Positions 23,120 to 31,620 of a stretch of 62,783 nucleotides of DNA are shown in pieces. Origin of the DNA: a virus; IMG/VR virus record IMGVR_UViG_3300017963_000290, positions 1-62,783 of that record, one strand, 5' to 3'. The notes below the pieces were generated by a model. It ran no database searches and was not told the DNA's origin. It was given only the letters and a program-made list of their open reading frames with translations. Each line of letters starts with the position of its first letter. Position 1 is the stretch's first letter. A program made the position numbers and the translations under genes.

Positions 23120-23161
23120 TACCTTTTTCCTATTCCCCTTGCCCCGGTTCTGTGGTACAAT
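23117..23161 (+). promoter_or_regulatory. Palindrome-type promoter for the 23199 operon
   Basis: TAGTAC-CTTT-TTCCTA (23117-23132), -35 TTCCCC (23133-23138, poor), 17-bp spacer, -10 TGTGG-TACAAT (core 23156-23161). Confidence 0.75.
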
Positions 23162-23198
23162 TGGGGCATCAAAACCGAATCGAGAAAGAGAGGGTAAC

Positions 23199-23693
23199 AT
23201 GGAAATCACAGCAAAGCAGTTTGCGCGGCTCCCCAAGTACGCACAAGAGTACATCGAGGCGTTGCAGCGTCGGGAAGATTCCCTTGCGCGCAAGGTTGAC
23301 GAACTGACCGGGCACGAGCAGACCGGCGTAGCCTGGCGCGACGGTGGGCACTCTGGGCATTTGCCCAAGCACGCGATCGTCTACTGGAAGCTTGATGACG
23401 GTCGGCGCATTGAAATCACCCGCTGTTCCGAGTATGGCGGAATCGTTATCCGAACGCAAAACCGCATGATGCTCCTCCCCCGCAACTCAAACTGCGCGAG
23501 CATTATCGATCTGCCTTGGGGCGCAACCCCCTGGACCCCCAAGCCCAAAAAGGCCCCCGAGGTCTGGGTCTGCGAGAACTGCGGGCAAAACCTTGACGAC
23601 GTTGAGCCGGACGGTCCACCGTCCTGCTGCGACAAGCCGAGCTATGTCTTGCAGTCCCCCGACCTGGAGGAAGATGCGGAGGTAAGGCGATGA
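23199..23693 (+). CDS. Phage protein with C-terminal zinc ribbon (164 aa)
   Basis: Helical N-terminus, then a beta-rich middle and a C-terminal VCENCGQN...SCCDK zinc ribbon (about residues 128-150). ATG 23199 follows GAGAGGG. Function unknown. Confidence 0.7.
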   Translation: MEITAKQFARLPKYAQEYIEALQRREDSLARKVDELTGHEQTGVAWRDGGHSGHLPKHAIVYWKLDDGRRIEITRCSEYGGIVIRTQNRMMLLPRNSNCASIIDLPWGATPWTPKPKKAPEVWVCENCGQNLDDVEPDGPPSCCDKPSYVLQSPDLEEDAEVRR

Positions 23694-24016
23694 TAAAGAT
23701 CAAGATCATTGACGCGCCAGCGGTTCACAAAAAGCATGGCATTACAGTAGGGCGCGAGTTCGAGATCGCTTTTGAGCGCCCAGGAGGAGGGGCCGCCCCG
23801 CTTTGGTTCGTGATGGGCGATGCAGGGGAACCGGTCGGTATCTGGCCCAGAGAGGCGATCGTCCTTGAGCGCGAGAGGGTTGCTGTGTGCCCAGAGTGTG
23901 GCGAAGAGACCACCTATTACGATCAACACGCTGGATGGTGGTGTTCCACTGAGACCTGCCCCACCTGCTTCTTTACGCTCTATCCTAAACCGGAGGCTGA
24001 CGATGAGGATCTGTAA
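23690..24016 (+). CDS. Zinc-ribbon protein (108 aa)
   Basis: N-terminal beta domain, then CPECGEETT and C...CPTC (about residues 66-92). ATGA overlap with the upstream gene. Function unknown. Confidence 0.7.
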   Translation: MIKIKIIDAPAVHKKHGITVGREFEIAFERPGGGAAPLWFVMGDAGEPVGIWPREAIVLERERVAVCPECGEETTYYDQHAGWWCSTETCPTCFFTLYPKPEADDEDL

Positions 24017-24437
24017 CACCTGCTCAAACTATCCCAAAGGCACCAGGCCGGAAGATAACTTTGAGTGCGAAGCAGCCGGGTTGTTTGTGCAATGCTCGAT
24101 GCATAGCTGCGAGTTTTACAACCCAACTCCAGAGGCCTACGGCGACGGCTCCCCTGCTCCGCTTGGGCCGGATGACCAAACGGTGTACTTTGTCATTTGC
24201 GAGCCCGGAGACCCAGAAAAGGCAAATCGGGAATGGCCCTGGTTTCCAGATGGGCAAGCGTTCTATCTTGGCCTGGATCCGCAATACGACGATCTAGAGG
24301 TCTGGCTGTGGTTCGTCCGGGGCAACGTCGATGTGTACGGGCTGGCAAATATGCCCTTTGTGCGCGATATCCAACCGCTGGCCCGTCGTCTCGCAAGCCA
24401 AGTGCCCCCATTGCCGGTTTCTTTTTCGGATCAGTAG
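24003..24437 (+). CDS. Cys-rich protein (144 aa)
   Basis: CNTCSNYPKG and CSMHSCEFYN in the first 40 residues give a Cys-rich knuckle; acidic middle, hydrophobic strand. Starts inside the previous gene. Its TAG stop belongs to the next promoter palindrome. Confidence 0.7.
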   Translation: MRICNTCSNYPKGTRPEDNFECEAAGLFVQCSMHSCEFYNPTPEAYGDGSPAPLGPDDQTVYFVICEPGDPEKANREWPWFPDGQAFYLGLDPQYDDLEVWLWFVRGNVDVYGLANMPFVRDIQPLARRLASQVPPLPVSFSDQ

Positions 24438-24479
24438 TACCAGAGAGCTATTGCAAGTGATGGGGTTTTGTGGTAGAAT
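24435..24479 (+). promoter_or_regulatory. Palindrome-type promoter for the 24616 operon
   Basis: TAGTAC-CAGA-GAGCTA (24435-24450), -35 TTGCAA (24451-24456), 17-bp spacer, -10 TGTGG-TAGAAT (core 24474-24479). It is the last clear promoter before the terminase genes. Confidence 0.75.
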
Positions 24480-24485
24480 GAAAGG

Positions 24486-24615
24486 GACATTGGAGAGAGC
24501 ATGTAAGCGAACCGATCCACGATCCTTTGCCTCTCCCTGTGCATCCTTTCGTGTGGGCCGGGGCGGACTCATCACCCGCCCCGGCATTCTTCTTTCTAGT
24601 AGAAAGGTTTGGTCG
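24486..24615 (+). promoter_or_regulatory. Leader with a start-stop minigene and terminator-like hairpin
   Basis: Close to the expected transcript start, GGAGAG is followed five bases later by ATG TAA (24501-24506), a start codon immediately followed by stop. Fifty bases further, GCCGGGGCGG / CCGCCCCGGC (24557-24585) forms a 10-bp hairpin followed by ATTCTTCTTTCT, like an intrinsic terminator. The gene starts only at 24616. The layout suggests ribosome-dependent attenuation. Confidence 0.5.
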
Positions 24616-24891
24616 ATGGCTGACGAGTTCAAGCCCAAAAAGATGGGCAAGGCGTCTTTTGTTGACATCCTGGCAACTATGTACACGCTGGTCGAGTGCC
24701 CCGAACCGGGGTGCAAGGCCCCGGCACTGCTCTTCAATGAGGACTCGACCCTTGACGGAGAAGAGCCGGTCATCCTCTGCTTGGTATGCTGGCAAGCGTT
24801 CAATCCAGAGACCGGGGTGCCGTTGGAACCGGGCGAAAAGCCCTCCGACCAAAAGACTGAGGAAGGGCCGGGCGGGAAGGCCCGGCGCTAG
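24616..24891 (+). CDS. Zinc-ribbon protein (91 aa)
   Basis: CPEPGCKAP and CLVCWQAF form a zinc ribbon (about residues 29-60); charged Gly-rich tail. ATG 24616 follows GAAAGG; no other start is open after the leader hairpin. Confidence 0.7.
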   Translation: MADEFKPKKMGKASFVDILATMYTLVECPEPGCKAPALLFNEDSTLDGEEPVILCLVCWQAFNPETGVPLEPGEKPSDQKTEEGPGGKARR

Positions 24892-24909
24892 GGCAACAAG
24901 GCTGAATCG

Positions 24910-24933
24910 AGAGCCCGGAGCAATCCGGGCTCT
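24910..24933 (+). terminator. Intercistronic hairpin
   Basis: Perfect 10-bp stem AGAGCCCGGA / TCCGGGCTCT with a GCAA tetraloop, no T-tract; probably a processing or attenuation hairpin. Confidence 0.5.
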
Positions 24934-24954
24934 GTCCACTGAAAGGGGATTCTG

Positions 24955-25305
24955 ATGGGCAAGGCGATCTTGTTTTATGTCGAGGATAAAGACGACTCGC
25001 TGTCTCTCGATGTGGATCCATCCGATATGCCAGAAGGGGCGATCTGTGTCGGCACGTTGGAGCAGGAGCATCTGCAAGCGCTCGTTGCACGTGGGGTACA
25101 CTCTGTCTTGACAGAGATTGACGATGGCTGGCAAAGCGGCATTGAGGCACCTGGACAGGATAAGGACGTACCAATTGAACAATTGGTCTCGTACTATCAG
25201 CAAGTGCTTGCGGACTTGATCTACCTTGCAAACGTACACGCGGCTGGCGAGGCTTTGCTTTCCAATCTGGCAGATCCGACCGGGGAAAACGAGATCCCCT
25301 TCTGA
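24955..25305 (+). CDS. Hypothetical acidic protein (116 aa)
   Basis: ATG 24955 follows GAAAGGGG. Acidic, mixed fold, with a C-terminal helical segment. No motif recognised. Stop overlaps the next start. Confidence 0.65.
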   Translation: MGKAILFYVEDKDDSLSLDVDPSDMPEGAICVGTLEQEHLQALVARGVHSVLTEIDDGWQSGIEAPGQDKDVPIEQLVSYYQQVLADLIYLANVHAAGEALLSNLADPTGENEIPF

Positions 25306-25709
25306 TGCGCACTGCGTTTCTGACCGTGACCATTCTGACCGGCGTTATCACCCGCTACAACGGGGAGCCTGGAGACTTTCTCAAGTGCTACCCGCGTGGG
25401 GCCGAACGCTACGGCACGCTCAAAGAGCCCTGGATCGCGCTCGACATTCAAGGGCTTGGTGAGACGTGGCAGTGCGGCGACGAGGGCTTGGCCTACATCG
25501 ACGGTCATCCACCGGTCCGGGTGACAGTGTTAGACTCTGGGCGATTTAGGGGCAAGTGCGTGGTGCAACTAGACGAATCCTGTATTGATATCATCGGGGA
25601 CATGCCTACGCGACTTGCCCCATTTTACCCTGACCTATCCGCACGCGGAAGGGTTGTTTTGACCTCTGCCGCCAAGAGAGCGATGGAGGCATACAGGCAT
25701 GCCCCGTAA
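25305..25709 (+). CDS. Hypothetical protein (134 aa)
   Basis: TGATG overlap start. Beta-rich; DGHPPVRVTVLDSGRF suggests an SH3-like strand set. No family recognised. Confidence 0.65.
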   Translation: MRTAFLTVTILTGVITRYNGEPGDFLKCYPRGAERYGTLKEPWIALDIQGLGETWQCGDEGLAYIDGHPPVRVTVLDSGRFRGKCVVQLDESCIDIIGDMPTRLAPFYPDLSARGRVVLTSAAKRAMEAYRHAP

Positions 25710-26049
25710 GCAATACTACAAGCGCTACTTTCAAGAGACAGCCGCGCATCCGATCCTCAAGACAGACGTCTGTCACTGGTTTCGCATGGCGACATCTAAC
25801 GTCATCCCCGATGTTGATGCGGCAGTAGAGCAGTTGGACAAGGGGGAGATCGTCAAAACCCTCTATGCCTGGTACGGCACGGACAAGGCCGTGCTCGATG
25901 CGCTAGAATGCCCGCCGATTGATCCTTCCGCTGATTATTGGTGGGATGGGTTGCCGGAGGGGTTTGTCTTTGACAATTCCACCGTTTGTGACTTTGGATC
26001 AGGTATTGTTCTAGAAGAGACCGATAATGTGGATACGAGGAGGTTGTGA
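25699..26049 (+). CDS. Hypothetical protein (116 aa)
   Basis: Starts inside the upstream gene. Basic N-terminus, acidic C-terminus. No motif recognised. Confidence 0.65.
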   Translation: MPRKQYYKRYFQETAAHPILKTDVCHWFRMATSNVIPDVDAAVEQLDKGEIVKTLYAWYGTDKAVLDALECPPIDPSADYWWDGLPEGFVFDNSTVCDFGSGIVLEETDNVDTRRL

Positions 26050-26384
26050 TGCCCTGGTGGAACGGTGTGAGGACCTACTATCAATGGCCGTTATTGCGAA
26101 CACCTCTTGTAACTGCGCAAATGGAGATTGAGCGCCTTTCGGTTCAATGTCGAGGATGCGGCAAGCCGGTTGCGTATTTGCACGGTGCAGTCCGAGAATA
26201 TGCCCGCTGCACTAATGTGCGTTGCGGTGGATTGTGCACGGAATGCCAGGTGATCACCTATGCACAGTTTCGGATCTATGATGGGTATTTGCTGTGGGAA
26301 GGGCAGCGGGGATGGTACGAGCTGCCGTTGCGTGCCCGGTGGCTGGTATGGTTGCTTAACCGAGTGCGCAGGTGGTTCCGATAA
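26049..26384 (+). CDS. Zinc-binding protein (111 aa)
   Basis: CRGCGKPV, then C...CGGLCTEC (about residues 34-65) gives one or two zinc sites; basic C-terminus. Last small gene before the terminase pair. Start TGATG overlap. Confidence 0.7.
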   Translation: MPWWNGVRTYYQWPLLRTPLVTAQMEIERLSVQCRGCGKPVAYLHGAVREYARCTNVRCGGLCTECQVITYAQFRIYDGYLLWEGQRGWYELPLRARWLVWLLNRVRRWFR

Positions 26385-26426
26385 GTTGACATATACGACC
26401 TAGCTTTACCGTTTGGATTGCCGTAA

Positions 26427-26993
26427 ATGGCAGGTAGAACGCGCAAGAAAGCCGAAAGACTGTCCCATCTGGTCCGCGCAAGCGACATGTACTTGCACGG
26501 CTACTTTATGCATGAGATCGCGGCTGAGTTGGGTGTCTCCAGACGTCAAGTCGGCTACGACCTTCAAAAGCTGCACAAGATGTGGGAAGAGAAGGCGATC
26601 TCTACCCACGAAAAGATGGTCCAGCGCACACTTGCCCGGATCGATTGGCTGGAGCGCCAGGCTTACGACCAGTGGATCCTCTCTCTCAAGGGTACCCCAT
26701 CCTCTACCACGTCCTACTTTGAGACTGACGAGGAAGGGAACCCGCTCCCCTCACGTGCTGTGATGCACGAGGCAGAGGATGCAGGGCGCGGAGACATCCA
26801 ATGGTGGAACGCGATCGCCCGGTGCGCTGAGATGCGCGTCCGCGTGCTCGAACGGGGCACGCCGCTGAGGATGGAGATCGGGGAGCCGGGGACCGATTGG
26901 GATGCTGCGGCAAAAAGAGCAGATGAGGAATGGGCATCAGAGCCGGACGAGCCTGACGTCTTTATAGAGGGGGAGGCGACGGAGATCGAGTGA
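26427..26993 (+). CDS. Terminase small subunit-like protein (188 aa)
   Basis: Directly before the large terminase and overlapping its GTG start. N-terminal helix-turn-helix (FMHEIAAELGVSRRQVGYDLQKL, about residues 27-50) for DNA recognition, then helices (oligomerisation) and an acidic tail of about 40 residues that likely contacts the large subunit. ATG 26427 has only a weak ribosome site. Confidence 0.75.
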   Translation: MAGRTRKKAERLSHLVRASDMYLHGYFMHEIAAELGVSRRQVGYDLQKLHKMWEEKAISTHEKMVQRTLARIDWLERQAYDQWILSLKGTPSSTTSYFETDEEGNPLPSRAVMHEAEDAGRGDIQWWNAIARCAEMRVRVLERGTPLRMEIGEPGTDWDAAAKRADEEWASEPDEPDVFIEGEATEIE

Positions 26994-28456
26994 AACCCCG
27001 AACCGGCAAGGCCCTGTTTGCCAAGAAGAACGTTGACATCCGCCTTGCGACGAGGGATGCCAGCGCCCGGTGGGAGCGCTACCAAATGGAGTTCCTGAAC
27101 AATGAGACTCCATTTGACATCACGGACAAGTCACGGCAGATCGGATGGTCGTTTACAGCCGCAATGGATGCCGTTTGTGATGGCATCATTCACGAGGACA
27201 CCCCCCACCTATTCGTCTCGATCAACAAGGAAGAGGCAGCCGAAAAGATTCGCTATGCGCGAGACATCGTAGCTGCAATCCGCCCCAAGTATCGCCCCAT
27301 TCTCACGCAAGACGCCACGTTCTCACTGGCATTCGAGAACGGGTCTCGCTTGATCTCCCACCCCTGTAGGCCTCCACGCGGCAAGGCTCGCGCCCGCATC
27401 TACCTGGACGAGATGGCCCACTATCAACCATCCTTGATGCAACCGGTCTACACCGGGGCTCTCCCGGCAACGGTCAGGGGGGATGGCTACATTCGGATCG
27501 GATCCTCTCCCCTTGGAGCAGCCGGCCTTTTTTGGGAGATTTTCACCCAAACGCTGCGCAAGTGGCCCGGCTACGATGGGCATCGTCGCACCGTGCCCTG
27601 GTGGACCTCTCACGCTCTGTGCAAGGATGTCAGGCTTGCAGCGCGTCTAGCGCCCCAGATGACCACGCACGAGCGGGTCATGACGTTCGGCACAGAGGCC
27701 CTTGTTGTCCAGTACGAGAACAACTTCCTAGAGGACTTTCAGCAGGAATTCGAGTGTGCTTGGGTCGATGAGGCTGTGGCCTGGATCTCTTGGGATCTGA
27801 TCCAGAGCATCCAAAAGAACGACCTGCAATGCTGGCATTCTCACTCGGTAGACGAGGCGTTGGAGCATCTGACAGAGGTTCAAAATGCTGTGCGGATGGG
27901 TCAGATCGAGCTCGTGCTGTGCGGCGGGATCGACGTCGGGCGCGTGCACGATCTGACAGAGTTTGTCTTGTTGGGCAAGGGGCCTTCTGGACAACTCCCC
28001 TGCCGGTGGATCGTTTCCTTGAGCAATGTCGAGTTTCGACACCAGCAAACGCTCTTTTGGCACATCATCAACTCGCTCCCGATCACGCTCGTGCTGGTCG
28101 ACATGACCGGGATTGGGATGCAGTTGTCAGAGACCTTGGAGCAGACCGGCAAGGCGGCAGGGGTCTACTTTACCGCGCCCACCAAGGAACTGCTTGCCGT
28201 CGAGGCTCGTTTGCAAGCGGAGAGCCACAATGCGCAGATCCCGGCGATCCGAGACCTGATCTACCAGATCCATAGCATCCGCAAGATGCCAGGCGCGATC
28301 GTGAACCGGTTCGACGTAGAGGCCAGCGAGAAGCATCACGCCGACAAGTTCTGGGCGTGGGCTCTGGGTCTTTATGCTGCGAACGTCATGGTGCGTCTGG
28401 GCCAAGAGAAAGACGAGGTCGTAGAGAGTATTCCTGGCTTGGGGTTGGAGTTCTGA
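26990..28456 (+). CDS. terL: Terminase large subunit (488 aa)
   Basis: Packaging motor and nuclease. ATPase: a deviant Walker A (KSRQIGWS, residues 48-55), as in many phage motors, and Walker B RIYLDE (136-141) with the catalytic Glu. After a linker the nuclease domain begins with GGIDVGRVHD (about residues 306-315) and continues with LVDMTGIG, giving the acidic metal-binding set of the RNase H-like fold. GTG start at 26990. Shorter than average but with both halves present. Confidence 0.92.
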   Translation: MKPRTGKALFAKKNVDIRLATRDASARWERYQMEFLNNETPFDITDKSRQIGWSFTAAMDAVCDGIIHEDTPHLFVSINKEEAAEKIRYARDIVAAIRPKYRPILTQDATFSLAFENGSRLISHPCRPPRGKARARIYLDEMAHYQPSLMQPVYTGALPATVRGDGYIRIGSSPLGAAGLFWEIFTQTLRKWPGYDGHRRTVPWWTSHALCKDVRLAARLAPQMTTHERVMTFGTEALVVQYENNFLEDFQQEFECAWVDEAVAWISWDLIQSIQKNDLQCWHSHSVDEALEHLTEVQNAVRMGQIELVLCGGIDVGRVHDLTEFVLLGKGPSGQLPCRWIVSLSNVEFRHQQTLFWHIINSLPITLVLVDMTGIGMQLSETLEQTGKAAGVYFTAPTKELLAVEARLQAESHNAQIPAIRDLIYQIHSIRKMPGAIVNRFDVEASEKHHADKFWAWALGLYAANVMVRLGQEKDEVVESIPGLGLEF

Positions 28457-28468
28457 GAAAGGCTTACA

Positions 28469-28717
28469 ATGGACTGGCAAGAGGTCACGGAAGGCAATCG
28501 TCCGCCACAAAACAAGCACCTGCTCTGGTTGCTTGCTATGCCTCAAAAAGACGGCTCGTATCAGTGGGTTCTCTTGGGGAGCGGGATCTATGCTTTTGGG
28601 ATTGTCGCTGGAGTTGTTGGAAGATTCACGCTTCCCCCACCAGGCGAGGATGAGCCTTACCTTAGAGGCAAGCGGGTATTCTGGAAAGAGATCGAACTGC
28701 CTGAAGGCATAGAGTGA
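28469..28717 (+). CDS. Hypothetical protein (82 aa)
   Basis: ATG 28469 follows AAAGG. A hydrophobic Gly-rich stretch (LGSGIYAFGIVAGVVG) might be a membrane segment or beta strand. No family recognised. It closes the terminase operon. Confidence 0.6.
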   Translation: MDWQEVTEGNRPPQNKHLLWLLAMPQKDGSYQWVLLGSGIYAFGIVAGVVGRFTLPPPGEDEPYLRGKRVFWKEIELPEGIE

Positions 28718-28809
28718 TATGTTACCGTGGCACCAAGGTACACGTAGGGCTTGTCAAGTAGTGTGTATCGCACAATATCCGACCTGACACATTATTCGAG
28801 CGGTGACGA

Positions 28810-28874
28810 AAAATTTAGATCCATCATGATATATTCTTATAGATCTAAATTTTAGGGGCCGTACTACAGTACTA
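28810..28874. repeat. Dispersed inverted repeat (copy 2) plus adjoining palindrome
   Basis: AAAATTTAGATC (28810-28821) pairs with GATCTAAATTTT (28842-28853), loop starting CATCATGATATA, then AGGGGCC and the operator palindrome. The right arm, the spacer and the palindrome are in the same order as in copy 1 at 11934-12003. Confidence 0.85.
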
Positions 28875-28937
28875 GTGGGCGACGTTTTTTAGTGGGAACA
28901 AGGGGGCCGTCAAGGGGCATTTGGGATAACTCGCCCC

Positions 28938-28967
28938 TTGCCATCCGCCCCGGTTTTGTGGTATACT
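28938..28967 (+). promoter_or_regulatory. Promoter for the portal operon (TTGCCA - 18 - TATACT)
   Basis: -35 TTGCCA at 28938-28943, 18-bp spacer ending TGTGG, -10 TATACT at 28962-28967. No palindrome abuts the -35. The ribosome site AGGAGG follows 14 bases later. Confidence 0.7.
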
Positions 28968-28990
28968 GGTCGAGAGACAGGAGGTTGATC

Positions 28991-29209
28991 ATGTTCATTC
29001 CCTTGTGGCCCAGACAGCCGGTCCCCTATGGCGTAGAGCGTCCCGATGGAACGTTCGAGGTCGTCACTGCTACCCACTACCGCATAGACCGGTTTCAAAA
29101 CCTGCATCTGTACATCGGTCAACATCAAGTCTCGCTGTTCAAGGTGGGGGAATGGCTCTATGCAGAAAGAGGTCTGACTGAGAAGGATGTAGACCAAAGG
29201 GGCATCTGA
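28991..29209 (+). CDS. Hypothetical protein (72 aa)
   Basis: ATG 28991 with a strong AGGAGG site. Small beta-rich protein, possibly OB- or SH3-like. Its stop overlaps the portal start (TGATG). Confidence 0.65.
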   Translation: MFIPLWPRQPVPYGVERPDGTFEVVTATHYRIDRFQNLHLYIGQHQVSLFKVGEWLYAERGLTEKDVDQRGI

Positions 29210-30987
29210 TGACTAGAGTAGTACCAGGCGGGGCACTCCGCACACGGCTTCTAACCGGTCTGGCAGAGTCGGCGCAATGGCAGCTTCCCCCGGAAGAGAT
29301 GATCGCTCTTTACAACGAGTACGATCCGACTATGCTGGACATGGTGATCGATGACGCCTATTGGGATCGCATCGGTGACCCTGGATCAGGGGATACGACA
29401 AACGAGCGGCGGGCCATGATTCGCGCCTCTAACCGAGCCTGGCGCTCATCCCCCCTTGATCAATGGACCAAGTGGACGTGGACCGCCGAGGGCTTGGGGC
29501 AAGGGATCGACGTCAAGGCAGCGGATGCCGGGGCTCAAGACCGGTGGGACGAGTTCTGGACGGCAGAGCGAAACGACCCGCTGCTTGGAGACGACCGATT
29601 GCACCAGATGTCGTTTGACCTGTTGAATCACGGAAACCTCTTTCTGGCCTTCTACTCTTCCCCCGCTGACGGAGAGACCACGATTCGAGACGTCGACGCT
29701 GACGAGATCACAGAGATCATCTGCGACCCGGCAGACAGGAAAAAGCCATGGTTTTACAAGCGTGAGTACATGGCGACGTCAGGAACAATCTCGAACACGC
29801 GCACGCTGTACTACCCAGATTGGGCGCTCTTTTTCCAACCCCAAGAGCTAGAGCGTGCCTGGACACAAGCCCAAGAGCAGAGGCTTGTACCGGACACGGC
29901 GACCAGGGCGGACCTTGTTCAACAGAACGGCGACCTTGGGGACGCTGCGCAAACGTCCGTGTGCGTGCTGCACATTGCCCACAACCGCAAGATTAAAAAC
30001 TCTCCTTGGGGCTGGCCTCTCTCTACCGTCTCTATGCCTTACGCCCGCGCACACAAGCAGTTCATCCAGGCTACGCTCTCCAAGGTCTTGTCGATCGCGC
30101 AGTTCACTCGCAGATCTCGAGTCCAGGGAGGCTCAAGAGCGGTCAACTCTGTGATCGATACGGTTCGGTCAGCGCTCTCCCAAAACCAACGGCTAGACAC
30201 CAACCCACCGGGCGCGCCTGGGGCCTCTTGGCACGTCGAAAACCAAGCCGTGACCACGGAAGAACTGCCGATGTCCACGGCGGCGATGGACACAGATCGG
30301 GACAACAAGACGCTGGCGTGGGCGGCGCTCATTGGGGCGGGCCTATTCCCGGCGACGGCTGGTCTGGACGTGGCGCGCTACGCCACGGCGCTGACGATGG
30401 ACCGGGTACAAGCGTTTGTGTTCTCGCAGTACAAGAGCTTTTGGGCTGCACAGATCCGCAAGATGTTCAAGATCGTGATGGGCTACGCTGGCATGAGCAT
30501 GGAGATCGAGGTCGAGATCTCCATAGACAGCTACGGGCTCCCCGACTTTGCGGAGATGGTAGGGCCGACCACGACCTTGATGCAGCAGATCACGCAAGCG
30601 GTCACGGCCAGCATCCTTGCCCCTCAAGATGCGCGGGATCTCTACGCCGCATTTCTCCGACCGGCTGTACAAGCCCTTGGGGCAAGCGGCATCACAGAAC
30701 TGCTCGACTTTGAAGAGCCGCCCGAACCTGCCCCACAACCGGAGCAAGGCCAACAAGCAGCCGCAGAAGAGGTTTTGAGGCTTGCCGCTGGTCATTACGA
30801 GCGGGGAGAAATCACCTTTGATGCTCTCCTTGAGGCTGTTGTTGCCACGTACACGGAAGGCGGCAAGGGCTCTGGCTGGTTTGGACCGGATGCGGATCAA
30901 TGGGCTGCGTATTTGGCGGAGCTTGAGAAAAAACGCCTTGAGGCGCAAGGGAAGCAAGATCAGGCAGAAAGCGAATCCAGTGAGTGA
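29209..30987 (+). CDS. Portal protein (592 aa)
   Basis: Position and length fit a phage portal (SPP1/HK97-like). Supporting features: a helical clip-wing N-terminus, WSSPLDQWTKW, the AALIGAGLFP and DVARYATALTMDRVQAFV stretch typical of the crown, and a C-terminal KGSGWFG segment before a Lys/Glu coiled tail. Translation starts in the previous stop codon. Forms the dodecameric channel for packaging. Confidence 0.8.
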   Translation: MTRVVPGGALRTRLLTGLAESAQWQLPPEEMIALYNEYDPTMLDMVIDDAYWDRIGDPGSGDTTNERRAMIRASNRAWRSSPLDQWTKWTWTAEGLGQGIDVKAADAGAQDRWDEFWTAERNDPLLGDDRLHQMSFDLLNHGNLFLAFYSSPADGETTIRDVDADEITEIICDPADRKKPWFYKREYMATSGTISNTRTLYYPDWALFFQPQELERAWTQAQEQRLVPDTATRADLVQQNGDLGDAAQTSVCVLHIAHNRKIKNSPWGWPLSTVSMPYARAHKQFIQATLSKVLSIAQFTRRSRVQGGSRAVNSVIDTVRSALSQNQRLDTNPPGAPGASWHVENQAVTTEELPMSTAAMDTDRDNKTLAWAALIGAGLFPATAGLDVARYATALTMDRVQAFVFSQYKSFWAAQIRKMFKIVMGYAGMSMEIEVEISIDSYGLPDFAEMVGPTTTLMQQITQAVTASILAPQDARDLYAAFLRPAVQALGASGITELLDFEEPPEPAPQPEQGQQAAAEEVLRLAAGHYERGEITFDALLEAVVATYTEGGKGSGWFGPDADQWAAYLAELEKKRLEAQGKQDQAESESSE

Positions 30988-31609
30988 CTTTTCGGAGGCC
31001 GCGCAACCTACCCTTGCGGCAGGAATGCGGCAATATCGCTCTGAGTTGCGCGCTGCGGTTCGCGGCCTCTGGTCGGGGGCTCTGGACGAGTTTGACACCT
31101 GGAGCATGTTCGAGGTTGCGATCCGGCGCTCATTCACCAAAGCCTACAACGATGGGGCGCAGTCTGTGGGGACCAACCCAAGCGAGTTGACCGGGCTGGA
31201 GCGTGCAGAGCGCGCCGGGCGGATTGCTGCGGAGATGCGCTTTATCGACGGCTTTATTGAGGCGATCATCCGAGGCAGCAAGGCAAACGAGGGGAAGCTT
31301 GCCCCGCTGTTCAGGCGTGTTGACTTGTGGGTGCAGCGTTATCGGGAGGTCTACAATCTTGGGCTTGAAACAGCGCGAGACGACCCAAAGTATCGATGGA
31401 AGATCAACCCGGAGAAAGAGAACTGTGTCGATTGTAGCCGCTTGGCCGGTCAAGTTCGGCGGCTGTCCGTTTGGAAGGCGCACGATCTCCGCCCCCAGAG
31501 CCCCAAGCTGGCATGTATGCGCTCCGCTAGAGGGGTGACGGTGTGCGGCTGTGAGTTTGAAACGACTACGGATCCGTGCACACGTGGCCCACTGCCGCGT
31601 GTAGAGTAG
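30980..31609 (+). CDS. MuF-like head morphogenesis protein (209 aa)
   Basis: Overlaps the portal end by 8 bp. Helical N-terminal 130 residues, then the MuF-type end: KINPEKENCVDCSRLAG, a WKAHD turn and CMRSARGVTVCGCEFE, the cysteine arrangement of SPP1 gp7/MuF proteins. GTG 30980 is the most likely start; the ribosome site is weak. A minor capsid protein loaded with the portal. Confidence 0.75.
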   Translation: MSDFSEAAQPTLAAGMRQYRSELRAAVRGLWSGALDEFDTWSMFEVAIRRSFTKAYNDGAQSVGTNPSELTGLERAERAGRIAAEMRFIDGFIEAIIRGSKANEGKLAPLFRRVDLWVQRYREVYNLGLETARDDPKYRWKINPEKENCVDCSRLAGQVRRLSVWKAHDLRPQSPKLACMRSARGVTVCGCEFETTTDPCTRGPLPRVE

Positions 31610-31620
31610 AAAGGCGACGA

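Larger units (their letters stand above)
28718..28990. other. Intergenic control region before the portal operon
   Basis: No gene. Holds the second inverted-repeat copy (28810-28853), a stand-alone operator palindrome CCGTAC-TACA-GTACTA (28859-28874), a T6 tract (28884-28889) and the promoter at 28938-28967. Confidence 0.7.

Noticed and set aside
26386-26414. TTGACA just before the terminase small-subunit gene, possible promoter
   Set aside because: At 16-18 bp spacing there is no acceptable -10 (CCGTTT region) and no TACAAT-type element.
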